Assembly: GCA_020746995.1 (NCBI GenBank)
Contig: JAGPXD010000004.1
Location: forward strand, 3,720,001 to 3,784,000
Length of the DNA: 64,000 nt
Source of the DNA: Plectosphaerella cucumerina
Taxonomy: Eukaryota; Ascomycota; Sordariomycetes; Glomerellales; Plectosphaerellaceae
Direction: 5' to 3'
The translations under genes and the position numbers were made by a program. This document shows, piece by piece, positions 12,017 through 22,469 of the stretch. The notes below the pieces were generated by a model, which saw nothing but the letters and a program-made list of their open reading frames with translations, searched no databases and had not been told where the DNA came from. Every line of letters begins with the position of its first letter. Within the stretch, counting starts at the first letter, position 1.

Positions 12017-13939
12017 TCAGTCCCGTATTCCCAGGAGCATCGCCTCCAGTAGTCCGTAGGGAGCCTCGGTGAGCTTATCAGAGAAAACCTCCAGACCTTT
12101 GGCTCGACCCCAGGACCAGGTATTTGAGACGGGGGCGGGGCGGCAGAGTTGGCATTGGCCATCGCCCTCGCATGCGTCTTCCTGGCGCTCCGTAGATGTA
12201 GTTCTGCCAGCAATGTCAAGGCCAGTCCTCTTCTTCTCTCGCGAAGGCCTTGCCTCACTGCGTGTGACCCGTACCCAGTGCGGAGATGCGTTCGGCGGCG
12301 CTGCCACCACGTAACCGGGAACAGCGTCGAGCGCACCCTCTGCTGCGCGAAGTCGGGCACCGACGTGGACTTGGACTTCTCGAGTCGAGAGAACGTTGCT
12401 GCCCTGCCGATCGATCGCCGGTTGGGTTGCATCCCGGTCGTGGGGGGCGGCGGCGGCGGCGGCATTGTTCACTCCTCCACAGCAAGGATTGAGTATGAGC
12501 GGTCCGTCTGTGATACATCCAGGCTGGCGGGGCTTTTTGCCAATGATTGCCAGCAGGAAAGGAGTATGGCGGGCAATAGGTTGCTGCCACCATCTACGAC
12601 CTCCCTTGTTGTTGGCGGCGATCATTGTGGAGTCTTCATCGGTTAAGGCCGGGGGATTGAGGGGGAAGGGGATCGATGCTCGCAGGAGGTAGGCGGGAAA
12701 GCGAGCGGCCAGCCTGGCCTGATCGAACTGGATGCCAAGATGTGTTGTGAGCTGTTGGATCATCCAGGCCAGCGGGCCTAGGACCATGGTCTCGCCGTCT
12801 TCGACCCAGCCCATATCGCCGTGGGTGCCCAGGAAGAAGACCTGTTGAACATTCGGGCCTGCCATGAGAGTGGGAGCGAAGGGCTCCCTGTTCTCATGGA
12901 GAGACAGACAGTGGAATGCATGCTTGACGTCTGTATTGGTTGAGCACGGTCAGCTTGGCGGTGGGAAGGGCGCGAGATTAACACTGCTTACTCGGTGCGA
13001 CCGTCGATATGATGTCTGGTTTCTTTCTAGGGAGCAAGAGGGAGAGTGGCTTTGCTAGGCCAAAAAAGGGAAGCCCCAAGGAGCCGACCGTGTCGAAGCA
13101 GCAGAGGGCGTCAATTTCCACGGGAGGCCAGACTACTCGAAGACTCGATATTAGTTCCAGGATCGTGTGGAACTGGGGCGGGCTCGTTCTTTACACACAT
13201 TCGTAACCTCCGAGATCCTCAATGATCTTTGCGGCTGAGGCGGGGTCCAAGACCGAGTCGTCTTCTTTGTAGAGGCGATGGAAAAGGCGCTGATCGCCGT
13301 TCTTGGGAAGTCCGACCGAGTGGATCAGCTGCGCCAGGTACCGGACGGCCCAGGCACCTGTAGTGGGGAGCCGACGTTAGCTGCCGTTGTTGGAAAGGAC
13401 CTTCCCGCACCTAGCTGCAGGTAACTGTCGCGACCTCGAACGAACCAAGAACGGATGATGACTTGCCTCGAGAGTAGCCGCATAGGATGATTTTGTCGCC
13501 GGGCTTGAAATTGTTGGCAAGGTCTCCTTCAATCGCATTAGGACCAATGTCGCCTGAGCACGAAAGAGTAGGCGGGGAATTGAATGCTCACTGTAGGTCT
13601 CGATCACGTTGCCTCGGGTGCCAAGGCCACTGAGTGCTTTGTGATGCTCTATGTCAGGGCTAGAAGTATTGGTGGGTGGGTAGTAGTCGTACCGCTGAGG
13701 ACTCGATTGGCGTTGATGAGACCACTGACGGAGCCAACACCTTTGGCGGCGATCCGCACGATGTTCAAGTTCCCCTGCTGGGGCAGCATCAGGCTTGGGA
13801 GCACAGACACCACAGTCTGGCGTGAGCTATTGACGCTGCCGGCCCAAGTCCCTTGGGATGTATTAGTGATTGATTCGTTGAGAAACGGGATGGTCTTACC
13901 GTCGATCGTCACGAAGAAGATACGCGGTTGCGAAGCCAT
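12017..13939 (-). CDS. DUF2235 alpha/beta-hydrolase (T6SS phospholipase-like domain)
   Basis: Seven exons on the minus strand: 13939-13900, 13851-13693, 13648-13592, 13553-13467, 13357-13195, 13143-12992 and 12930-12017, giving 523 aa in frame. Family hallmarks appear in order. DGTW occurs near residue 14. The nucleophile elbow GYSRGA has Ser113. FDTVGSLG corresponds to the usual WDTVGSLG. FFLGTHGDMGW matches the His/Asp block. DUF2235 proteins are serine hydrolases related to bacterial Tle1 phospholipase effectors; the substrate of the fungal members is generally unknown. Intron 4 (13466-13358) has a GCAAGT donor, a GC-AG intron, directly inside the Ser-Arg-Gly elbow. Intron 3 is only 38 nt. 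The acceptor of intron 5 is my best guess; an alternative lies a few bases on. The C-terminal ~150 residues are Ala/Gly-rich but retain a conserved VHVGARLR patch. Confidence 0.82.
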
Positions 13940-15467
13940 GGTGCCGCTCTGTGGGAACAATCAGGGTCCAGTGATAGAATGATCGGAAACACCAGTATCA
14001 GAAAGTCTAGGGACGGGAGGTGACAGGGAACACCAAAACCGGAAAGCTTAGGGAGGAATGGGTTATCGGTTGAATCTGTAGAGCATTGCGTTGTTCAACA
14101 TGGGGACTTGGAAGGATACAAGAAAGAGTATCGACACCTCACAGATATACTTCTAATTATACTGGTACTGAGCTAAAACGGCGGGGGGGTGCATTGCGTC
14201 GTTCGTAAGGGCCTCGAGAATCCGATCATGATTGGTTCAAAACGAACCATGGACGCAGGTACCAGACCTTGCCCACCAGTCTGAGTCCTTGCAGGGCCGT
14301 GACCAAGGTGTATTAGGGCCCCATGGGGATGCATCTGTCCGGTCTTCACACCGAACATCCAAAGCGAGCATGCTGTCTGCTTAAGTATCAAGGGTCGACC
14401 GATCCAAGCGTGGAGTTTGCATCGCCTTCGACGACTAGAAAACTGGCGTAAGCGTGAACTCTGACGCGGACTTGAGCTGCTATCATCCGGCACTGGCCTT
14501 GGGAGTTTCTCGAAGGATGCAGCTGATGATGTTCAGCGCACGGCCAACGTACTGTGCGAGAAGACTGTTAAGGACATCATACTTAGCCCCCCCAATCGAC
14601 CCCGGGTCCACCGACCAGATCAGCCATCATCTGTCGATTCTGTGAAACCTGAAAATCGATGTCTGCACCTGACAGTCAAATTCCAGTACTAATATGTCAA
14701 TTTGTCAGTCTTCTGAGGGAAGTTGTTGTCGCTGATTTTTCAGCGCCGCCTCAGAGGGAGCCCAGCCACCTGAGGGCGACTGGTGAGGCTGCTTTAGGAG
14801 TAAGCAACCGCCCTAGAATTACACCCAAAGAGACCGCAGGAGGCACCCTACAGCATGCCCTGCAAGAGCGCGATGTCATGACGAGCCCGGCCTCCGTCGG
14901 GACCGACAACGAAGCCTCCCATTTGCAGACCGATCAACGGTGTATCAAGTCCACCTTGATGTTTCGTACACGATTAATCCAGACCAAAGCATCCAAAATA
15001 GTTCACCACATCCTCCTCCCCTTCAACTTGTTCCCTCCTCAGCAGTCGATCAGCCCGCTTCTCCTCCCTACAAGCCTTTTGCGCCGCTGGCTGCGCTTCT
15101 CTGAATGCTCTCGCATCCGTCGCCGGCACCACTTCCGGTCAAACCCAGACTCTACCTTACAGATCCCATCCACTTGTTCAGGCACCTCCTACCTCTGCCC
15201 ATCGACTTGGCCGACAAAGTCCCCAAGCTCGTCAAGTGTAGAAAGACAAACCCAGCCAACAGAACCACTAACCCCGACTGCCTTGGGTTGTCAGTCCGCA
15301 AAGCGCGCCAACAGTTCACCTGGTGTCATGAACTCGGTCGCTGGCACTGATTTTCGTTCTCTGTGGACATTCACCTTGACCGCATGAGGGTACAACTCTC
15401 TCGGCATAGGACGGCGACCTGTCCACAGTTTTCTCGGAGCCAAGCTCTTGCCGAGGAGCCACTTGCG

Positions 15468-16211
15468 TCACGGGATTTGTTCGACGTGCAAGACAGAAGA
15501 TGCTGATGCCCGCGATAGCAGACATGTCAAGATGACCGCGATGCGAACGAAGTCGTTGCCGGCGCAATGTAGCCGTTGAACACTACCGATAACAGCCTTT
15601 CTGTCACCCTGGAATCCCAATGCGATGAGGGTATCGCGCATGCTCGGCGTCTGACGGTCTGAGACTGCCTCAGCGAGATCTTGTACGTCCGTATGATGTC
15701 GCTGGGCAAGACGGGGAAACCGACGGATTAGAACTTCCTTCTCAAAGATCATACCGAAGCTTGCGATGATGGCATCATCAGGGACATGCCATGGGTCAGA
15801 GTAGCTATCATATGCTTTCCAGCTCTTCGTCGTCGTCAGGGACCGTTTGAAATTCGCCATGGTCGAATGTTTCGCGACAAGTTACGTCCGCATACTTTCC
15901 CACAACCTGGAAGCAGCGACAGCATATGCGATGCCGATCAATGTAGGCTTGTAGAGTTGTTGGGTGATCTGGATCTGATTGCTGGGGAGTGAAGGGCGGC
16001 ACATAACCGAGACCGATCCGCGACACATCGTAGATTTCAAGTCTCCAGCTCCCCAGTGCTCGAAATCTAGGATGATGAATCCAGAAGTTAATGATTTTTG
16101 GAGTAGTTCCTCAGTGTCGATGATATTCCTTTCGTCGAAGGTCTTCTTTCGGGCATGAATAGTGTCGCGCATGGTTTCTTGGGGAAGTGGTCGGCCTTCA
16201 AGTGGTGACAA
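15468..16211 (-). pseudogene. Possible decayed or unresolved coding sequence
   Basis: Three partly overlapping minus-strand fragments in different frames have protein-like composition. One runs 16211-15882 (with MRDTIHARKKTFDERNIID), one 16026-15808 (with YVPPFTPQQSDPDHPTT and paired cysteines CCRCF), and one 15860-15468 (130 aa, starting MANFKRSLTTTKSWKAYD). No simple set of splice sites joins them in one frame. They may be a broken gene or a gene whose introns I could not place. I recognise no family. Confidence 0.25.
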
Positions 16212-16264
16212 GTTGGAATCTTTCGAGGGGCAGCCTGTAGTAAACAGGGCAATTCATCTACCTT

Positions 16265-16457
16265 TGACGAGCTTGTGAAGAAGATGAGCTTGTGAAGAAG
16301 ATGAGCTTGTGAAGAAGATGAGCTTGTGAAGAAGATGAGCTTGTGAAGAAGATGAGCTTGTGAAGAAGATGAGCTTGTGAAGAAGGCGAGCTTGTGAAGA
16401 AGACGAGCTTGTGAAGAAGACGAGCTGGTGTAGAATACAAGCTTGAGCAGAAGACGC
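16265..16457. repeat. 17-bp tandem repeat (minisatellite), about 11 copies
   Basis: The unit gatgagcttgtgaagaa is repeated with exact 17-bp spacing; the GCT anchor falls at 16271, 16288, 16305 and so on to 16441. Central copies are identical. Copies at the right end drift (gcgag, acgag, then gctggtgtagaatacaa). Because 17 is not a multiple of three, each copy shifts frame, yet all three minus-strand frames stay open through the array. Confidence 0.95.
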
Positions 16458-16700
16458 GTTTGGCTTCCAACACAGTACAATCAACGATGAGTTGACAATA
16501 AGCAAATGGAGGTTAGGTCGTATTGCTTGCACGTAGGTAGGTACCAAGATCCCAATATTCACATGAAGTCTACCGCAGACGCAAAGTGAATGCAAATCTC
16601 CTGCTCCTAAAGTGTGCAACCAACCACCAACAATACCAGATAGTCACTATTGCAAGATCTCAAGACCCTGGATGAGCCCGAATCAACATTTCTGCATCTG

Positions 16701-16709
16701 TATATATAT
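16701..16709 (+). promoter_or_regulatory. Candidate TATA box for the 37-aa ORF
   Basis: The element tatatatat lies 157 bases before the ATG at 16866. A CT-rich initiator-like tract (ttcttctcttctcttccc) follows about 20-40 bases downstream of it. This is a classic fungal core-promoter layout. Confidence 0.5.
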
Positions 16710-16865
16710 CTTCAGGAGCAATAGTATTCTTCTCTTCTCTTCCCTTCTTAACCCACACAACCGCAGAGAGAGTACTGCACGCCACATACACCAACGCAGC
16801 CTCCTTGCTTCGCTCACCTCCCAAACACGACCTACACCGAGATTGCACCTTGCACAACCTTTACA

Positions 16866-16979
16866 ATGGTCACTCAAGAGAATACCAGCTTCGTCGACAT
16901 GGGCCGCCGTGGCTACGACGTCACTGCCGTGCCCAAGCCTAAACCTCCTCCACCTCCTCCTACTCCTAAGCGCCGCTAA
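16866..16979 (+). CDS. Candidate 37-aa small protein, proline/lysine-rich tail
   Basis: A short uninterrupted frame, ATG at 16866 to TAA at 16977-16979. It encodes MVTQENTSFVDMGRRGYDV followed by a tail with a run of six prolines and ending in KRR. The start sits in a good context (ctttacaATGgtc), after a TATA box and a C/A-rich leader. The N-terminal half is polar with a tyrosine and two arginines; there is no signal peptide or membrane segment. I do not recognise it. A possible 3'-UTR intron (gtagat at 16982) follows the stop. It could be a real micropeptide gene expressed from its own promoter, or chance. Confidence 0.45.
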   Translation: MVTQENTSFVDMGRRGYDVTAVPKPKPPPPPPTPKRR

Positions 16980-17631
16980 AGGTAGATCAACATCAAGCAT
17001 CACATGCATCTTCCTATCCTTCGCCTTCACAGTTCTTCTCGAACTCCGAAAAGAGTCTATCCCTCTTCACAGAGATGGGTAAGAAAAGCTGGCTTAGTGT
17101 GTCTGTTCTCTCGTTGATTCAGACGCAGCTTGAACCGATGTCGGGGATCTTGGAGATTCTTTTCAGTTGAGGAGAGGGAGGAGTGAGGGAAACTTGGGGA
17201 GTGCGGGAGGTGGGATGGAAGGGGCAAAGCCTGGCCGTAAAGCCACACAGAGCAAAAGTCAAGATGGCTTGCGATGGCATATCCTTCTGGCGACACGCCT
17301 CACAAAAGTGAGACGGAAAAAACACCAATTGGAACCATGACCCTGCCTGGTAGTGTGATCAGTGTCTCGAGCAGAGCGCACAGCGGCGGAGGAAGTAGTT
17401 CGACCATGAGCTAGAGAGCCGTCAGCACGAGCAGCAAAAGACAGTACGTCACGACAAATCGGACATGCAACTGTATCGCGTCAAGAGTGTTCATAAAGAG
17501 CCTGATTACCCGTCCCTCGAAGGGAAGTTTCCGTCTCAAACGTCATGGCCCTGCTGCGTCTTTTCCAGGCCCGCCTGCATTTTCCTCCAAGCCCACACAC
17601 GCCAGTGTCTCTCTCTCTCCCATCACGGGCT
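16980..17631. other. Intergenic region between the 37-aa ORF (+) and SLT2 (-)
   Basis: About 650 bp, expected to hold the 3' ends of both flanking genes. No additional gene seen. Confidence 0.4.
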
Positions 17632-19177
17632 CTACCGGCGACCGTCGAGACCACCGGCAAGATCGGCCTCCAGACCGCCAGCCTGGTGGCTGTACTCCTG
17701 CGGCCGGGGGTCCTCGTTGGTCCATTGCTGCTGGCCGCCCGCAGGCATGGGCACTTGGCCAGGGGCAGGCTGACCGCCGGGGCCTCCGAGGTGGGAGGAG
17801 CCGGGCTGGGTGCGGACGTGCTGGCGGAAGCGGTAGACCTCCTCGAGAATCATCTTGCGCATCTCGCCAACGTCCTCGACGACCTCAAAATCGAAGTTGA
17901 AGGTGGTCTTGCAGTCGGGCTCGTCAGAGGCGTCGTGCCAGATGTGGAGGTAGGGGTGCTCGAGGGCCTGCTCGACGCTGATGCGGCTCGAGGGATCGAA
18001 GGCGAGCATGCGGTCGAGGAGGTCGAGGGCGTCGGGGTTGGCGCTGGGGAAGAGCTGGGGGAAGGGGCGCTTGGCCATGAAGGGCAGGTTGCGGACGTAT
18101 TCCTGAGCCCTGGGGGAACCGATCCTCGACAGCGTCTCCTCGTTGGGGGTGCCGAGGATGTGGAGGATCTGGTTGAGCTGGTCGACGTAGTCGCGGCCCT
18201 TGAAGAAGGGGCGACCGCCGAGCAGCTCGGCGAGGATGCATCCGACGGACCAGACGTCAACTGCTTGCGTCAGTGTGTGGGGGGAGGGGATCATTCGTGG
18301 CAGGACACCTACTAGCTTTGGTGTAGCTCTGGAAGCTGAGCATGATCTCGGGTGCGCGGTACCAGCGGGTGGCGACGTACTCGGTCATGTAGCCGGCGTT
18401 CTCCTCGGGGTCGACAGAGAAGCCGCGGGCGAGACCGAAGTCGCAGATCTTGAGCTCGCAGTCGGCGTTGACGAGCAGGTTGCCGGGTTTCAGGTCGCGG
18501 TGGAGGACGTTGGCCGAGTGGATGTACTTGAGGCCGCAGAGGATCTGGTAGATGAAGGATTGGAAGTGGGCGTCGGTCAGGGGCTGGCCGGAGCGGATGA
18601 TGGCCGCGAGATCGCACTCCATGAGCTCTGTTCGCGAGGGGGTCAGCTTGGGGTTTCGGGGCTGCGCAGCGCCATCGCATGACGCTCCAACGGCGGGGGC
18701 GTGGTGTGGCGCGGTATGGCTTACCCTCGTAGAGGTATGTCTCGTTGAAGTTGTCGGGGCGGGGGATGTCCATGTCGTAGAGACAGGTGATCTGGAAGAG
18801 GAGGGGTCAGCCTTTGTTTGCAGTCGCCAGGCGTCGGAAGGAGGAGGAAGAGGGGGCATACGTTGCGGTGGCCCCTGAAGTGCTGGAGGAGCTTGATCTC
18901 GCGCAGAGCGCGCTTGGCGAGGATCTTCTTGCTGAAGACATTGGTGACCTTCTTGATGGCGACACCCTCGTTGGTGGTGTTGTTAACGGCGGCGCTGGGG
19001 GGAGCAGCGTCAGCACTGGCGACAACAGGAGGGTTCAGCAGCGAGCGCGGACGCGAAGCCTTACCAGACGATTCCATAAGCTCCCTGGCCAAGCTCCTTG
19101 GTGACGGTGTAACGGTCGTCGACGATAAAGTCCTGGTTGAAGACCTTGAAGACCTTCCTGCCCTGGAGGTCCGCCAT
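17632..19177 (-). CDS. SLT2: SLT2/MPS1/MGV1-type cell-wall-integrity MAP kinase
   Basis: Five exons on the minus strand: 19177-19065, 18994-18862, 18791-18725, 18627-18313 and 18260-17632, giving 418 aa, the usual length. The glycine loop GQGAYGIV spans residues 30-37, catalytic Lys is 52 (VAIKK), HRD 147-149, DFG 167-169 and the dual phosphorylation motif TEY 186-188 (GYMTEYVATRWYRAPE). The Gln/Pro/Gly-rich C-terminal tail ending GGLDGRR is typical of the fungal Slt2 group and separates it from Fus3- and Hog1-type kinases (Hog1 has TGY). By homology it is activated by the Bck1-Mkk1 module downstream of Pkc1, controls wall remodelling, and in plant-pathogenic relatives is needed for infection. 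All introns are GT-AG. Confidence 0.96.
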
Positions 19178-21013
19178 GGCTGCTGCTGCGCGTTTGGTGG
19201 TGGGGGAAGAAGCTGGAGGGGTCTCGGGGGTTGGTCTGCGAAATTTGTCGCTTTCTCTTCTTCGTCTCTCTCGCCGAGGGGGCGAGGTTCGTCAAAAAGT
19301 CTCGGAGACCTGATCTGACGCGGGGGTGCCTCGGAGCCGTCGAAATACGGTACAACGGCGGGCGACCACTGGCAAGAAGTACGTACCACGCACGCAACGA
19401 GTCGAGACGAGGCGGGGGGAGACGGGAGCGGGGCAAGTGGATGGGCGATTGACAGGGCGGCGGGAAGAGGGGCGGTGCCGAGCGGCGACGTCTGGGAGGG
19501 GCTACCTAGGTACTGCTGGCTGATCTGGTGAAGGTATCCGTCGTCGAGATGAGCGAGGGAAAAGCAATACTGCTGATGATACTGAAGACGGGAAAGGTGT
19601 CGAAGGACCGGCGATGGGAGGTTGAGGAGGTGAGGTGAGGCGAAGGAGGGGGCAGGGGGACAGGGAGAGCTTTTGTTCTGGCGGCTCCTCAGCTGTGAAA
19701 GAAATCATGCACACACCACACCCCGAACCTGGAAGCTGGCTGAGCTCAAATGGATGTCCAGGATCGGGAACCAGGTCCCAGGGCGGACAGTGGAGGGAGG
19801 GCCAGCCTAAGGGAGCGGTCCGGTGTGTGCCAGTGCTCACCCATCCATTATTTCCCGATCCGAGAAGGTGCAATCAAGGCGTCGGGCGGACACAGCACCA
19901 AGGTGAGCTTGGTGAGGTGAGGGTGGTGGTGACACGCCCCCTCCCCCTCCTCTCCCCTCGCTGCTTCCCTCCCCCCATGCTCTTTCCGTCTCCATCTGAC
20001 GGGCAAAGAAAAGGGTGCTTAAGCTTCTTGGCCGGGCCTGATTTGCTGGTCTCGGCCCCCACCCGCCCCTCCTCGGTGCACTCGCCCCTGTTCCTCACAG
20101 CACGACACCTCTGCTTTGCTGCCGCTCCTCCGCTCGCTTGATCGTGTGATTGGCTCAGTCGCCGTAATGTGTAACCGCGCGACAACCCATCAGCGGGGAT
20201 GAAATGAAACTTGACGGGCACCTCAGTCCGTACGAAGCCGTGGGCAGCAGGAGACGGGCGACAGAGTGAGCCGATGGAGAATGGCGGCGGGCCCTCCAGT
20301 GTCAAAACCGGATGCGATGGATGCTTCTGGGAGACACCGGGACGGCATGTCCCATCACATGACTCTCGCGATGGAAAGCCCATCCTTTGTCGATGTCTCT
20401 GCCTGTCTCACTGCACTTCGACAGCACATGCAGTGGCCACACCCCCGGCGCCGAATCCATCCCGTCGGGCTTCCTCCCTCAGCCCCCAAAAAGAAGTCTG
20501 ACCAACCCCGAAAAGCATCTGCCCTGGGGGCCACTGCAGGGCCACTTGGCCCAGCGCAACCCTCCCAGGGGGTGGCTAGCATTCCTTAGGTGCAGAGCGA
20601 AAGATGACCTGCGTCGTCGGCCCAGCCAATGGCTGAAAACAGCGGCGAACCCGGCATCTTACGTGACCCCCCGTTAAAGCCCTCATAGGGCTGAGGCCGC
20701 CCCGATGGACGCTTGGCCATCTGCGGGAACAGCGCGAGAGGCGTTGCCTGCCAGGGTGGTGAGATTGGAGCCACGTCCTGTCCAGTGGAGATGCCGCTTG
20801 GTTGGTCTGTTGCTGACCAAGGCGCAGCACGCGAGGCACCGCACTCTCGCCAGAACCAGCCATGGGTCAAATGATTGAAAAAAAGGGCGAGGTCATGGGG
20901 AAAAAAGAATAACGGGGCTTGAAATGGGGGTATCTGGTCTAGTGGCCGAGGGGGAGATCTCCTGACTCTCCGTCTCCCCCCCACGTAGCATCGCGCGTCT
21001 CTCTCGCGATCCT
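19178..21013. other. Long 5' flank of SLT2 and 3' flank of the phosphatase gene
   Basis: 1.8 kb. On the minus strand, 19178-19440 is pyrimidine-rich and probably the SLT2 leader. Several short open frames on both strands look incidental. No gene seen. Confidence 0.45.
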
Positions 21014-21664
21014 CTACGACGTCGTCACCTCAACGTCGGGGAACACTTCGGCCAGGAAGTTCTCCGTGAACCGCTTGCACTGCTTGTAGGCATCCTTGAA
21101 GCCCTCTCGGCCGCCGTAGTAGGGGTCCTCAACCTGAACACACGCACGTTAGCTGCCTGCTTCTCGTCTCCCTGTCGGCCTCTCGCCCTGGAGTTCGGCT
21201 CTCGGTATTACCTCCTCGGCCTTGCCAGTGCCCGAGTACTCGCCCCAGAGCTGCACCTTGGCCTTGGCCTCCGAGTTGCCGCGATTTAGCCGCTGGAGGT
21301 CCTGGAGGTTGTACTGGTCCATGGCGAAGATGTAGTCGAACTCGTCAAAGTCGGCGAGGCACACCTTGCGGGCCTTGTGGCGGTAGCTCTTGATGCCGTT
21401 GGATTCGAGCGTCAGCATCGTGCGGTGGTCGGGCGGGTCTCCGATGTGGTAGGCTCCTGCAGAAGGAATCATCCGTCAATTTTGCTTCCTGATATGTTTC
21501 CATCATGGATTGAGGTCCTGACCAGTTCCAGAAGAGTCAATCTTGCCGATGCGATCCTTGTACTCAGGCTGCTTTGCGAATTCCCGGAACACACCCTCAG
21601 CCATGGTCGATCGGCAGATGTTGCCGAGGCAGACGAAGAGTACCGATATCTTTTGCTCCGGCAT
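21014..21664 (-). CDS. LTP1: Low-molecular-weight protein tyrosine phosphatase
   Basis: Three exons on the minus strand: 21664-21523, 21456-21212 and 21133-21014, giving 168 aa. The catalytic P-loop is at the N-terminus, VCLGNICRS, with nucleophile Cys12 and Arg18 in a CX5R motif. The general acid sits in the C-terminal DPYYGG motif, Asp132. Both are diagnostic for LMW-PTP (yeast Ltp1, mammalian ACP1). The enzyme removes phosphate from phosphotyrosine and small phosphomonoesters in the cytosol; physiological targets in fungi are poorly known. Introns are 66 and 78 nt, GT-AG. It lies head-to-tail with SLT2, which is tyrosine-phosphorylated, but I infer no functional link from position alone. 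Confidence 0.95.
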
Positions 21665-22469
21665 TTTGGCAGAAGCTCGAGGGACTGGCCGGGGAGAAAG
21701 TTGTCGGTCGGTCGACGGGGTTGTGGGAGGAGGGACAGATTGTCCAACGGGCAGAACAAAACAGCTTGAACGGCAGCGACGGAGATACGCGCCCCGCGAC
21801 GGATGAATAAGTCGCGAGAGGAACGCGCGGGGTGGAGGGGCAGGAAGGGCCGTGCGCAGATCTCATACGTCATCTGCGCACTGTCCCCGTGATCGGGGGT
21901 GGGGGTTGCTGGAGGACTGGTTGTGGACAAAAGGACAGAAAGGGCACAAAGGAAGTGTCTTTCATTGCCTTGGCAAGGATCATCATGGATCTCTTCTGGC
22001 TCTAGGTATTAAACATGTGGATGGGATCTTTTGCAAAGGGTCAGTCCCATACGGCTACCCCAGACCGACCAAAAGTTCAGTCCGTGGGTGCCCGGCAGTA
22101 AGGACACACTGAGCTTTCTTCTAAACTTGAAGAAGAGATTGGAGAAGGTTCAACCTCGCGAAACAACTCTCATACCTCTCAGGCAGCCTCACAGACTTAC
22201 AGATGTCAGTTTCGCCTGCCCCTCGATGGGAGCATAAGGTACTTCCCAACTGAAGACCCCGTCATGCTCCCAACCCAGCAAGGCTTCCAGAGGTGTTAGC
22301 CAGCACTTAATTTCTCGCTACACCCAAAACCAAAATCATCTGTTATAGATCAAGTTCCAGAAACTGCAAAACCTAGATTGGTGCAGGGAGCAGAGAGCTA
22401 GGTACCTATAATGGGGTCGCACTGTGGGAAAAGGGGCCCAGACTCGACCTTGCTATGGCGACGACTGGT
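21665..22469. other. Intergenic region upstream of LTP1
   Basis: About 800 bp: LTP1 promoter at the left, 3' end of the kelch gene at the right. No gene seen. Confidence 0.45.

Larger units (their letters stand above)
13940..16865. other. Gene-poor region between the DUF2235 gene and the 37-aa ORF
   Basis: About 2.9 kb. The left part is the 5' flank of the DUF2235 gene. On the plus strand 14659-15387 is open, but its composition is not convincing and two other frames are equally open. The right part holds minus-strand coding-like fragments and a minisatellite, listed separately. Confidence 0.45.

Noticed and set aside
14659..15387. 242-codon plus-strand frame
   Set aside because: Other plus frames through the same DNA are equally open and no version shows conserved-looking segments.
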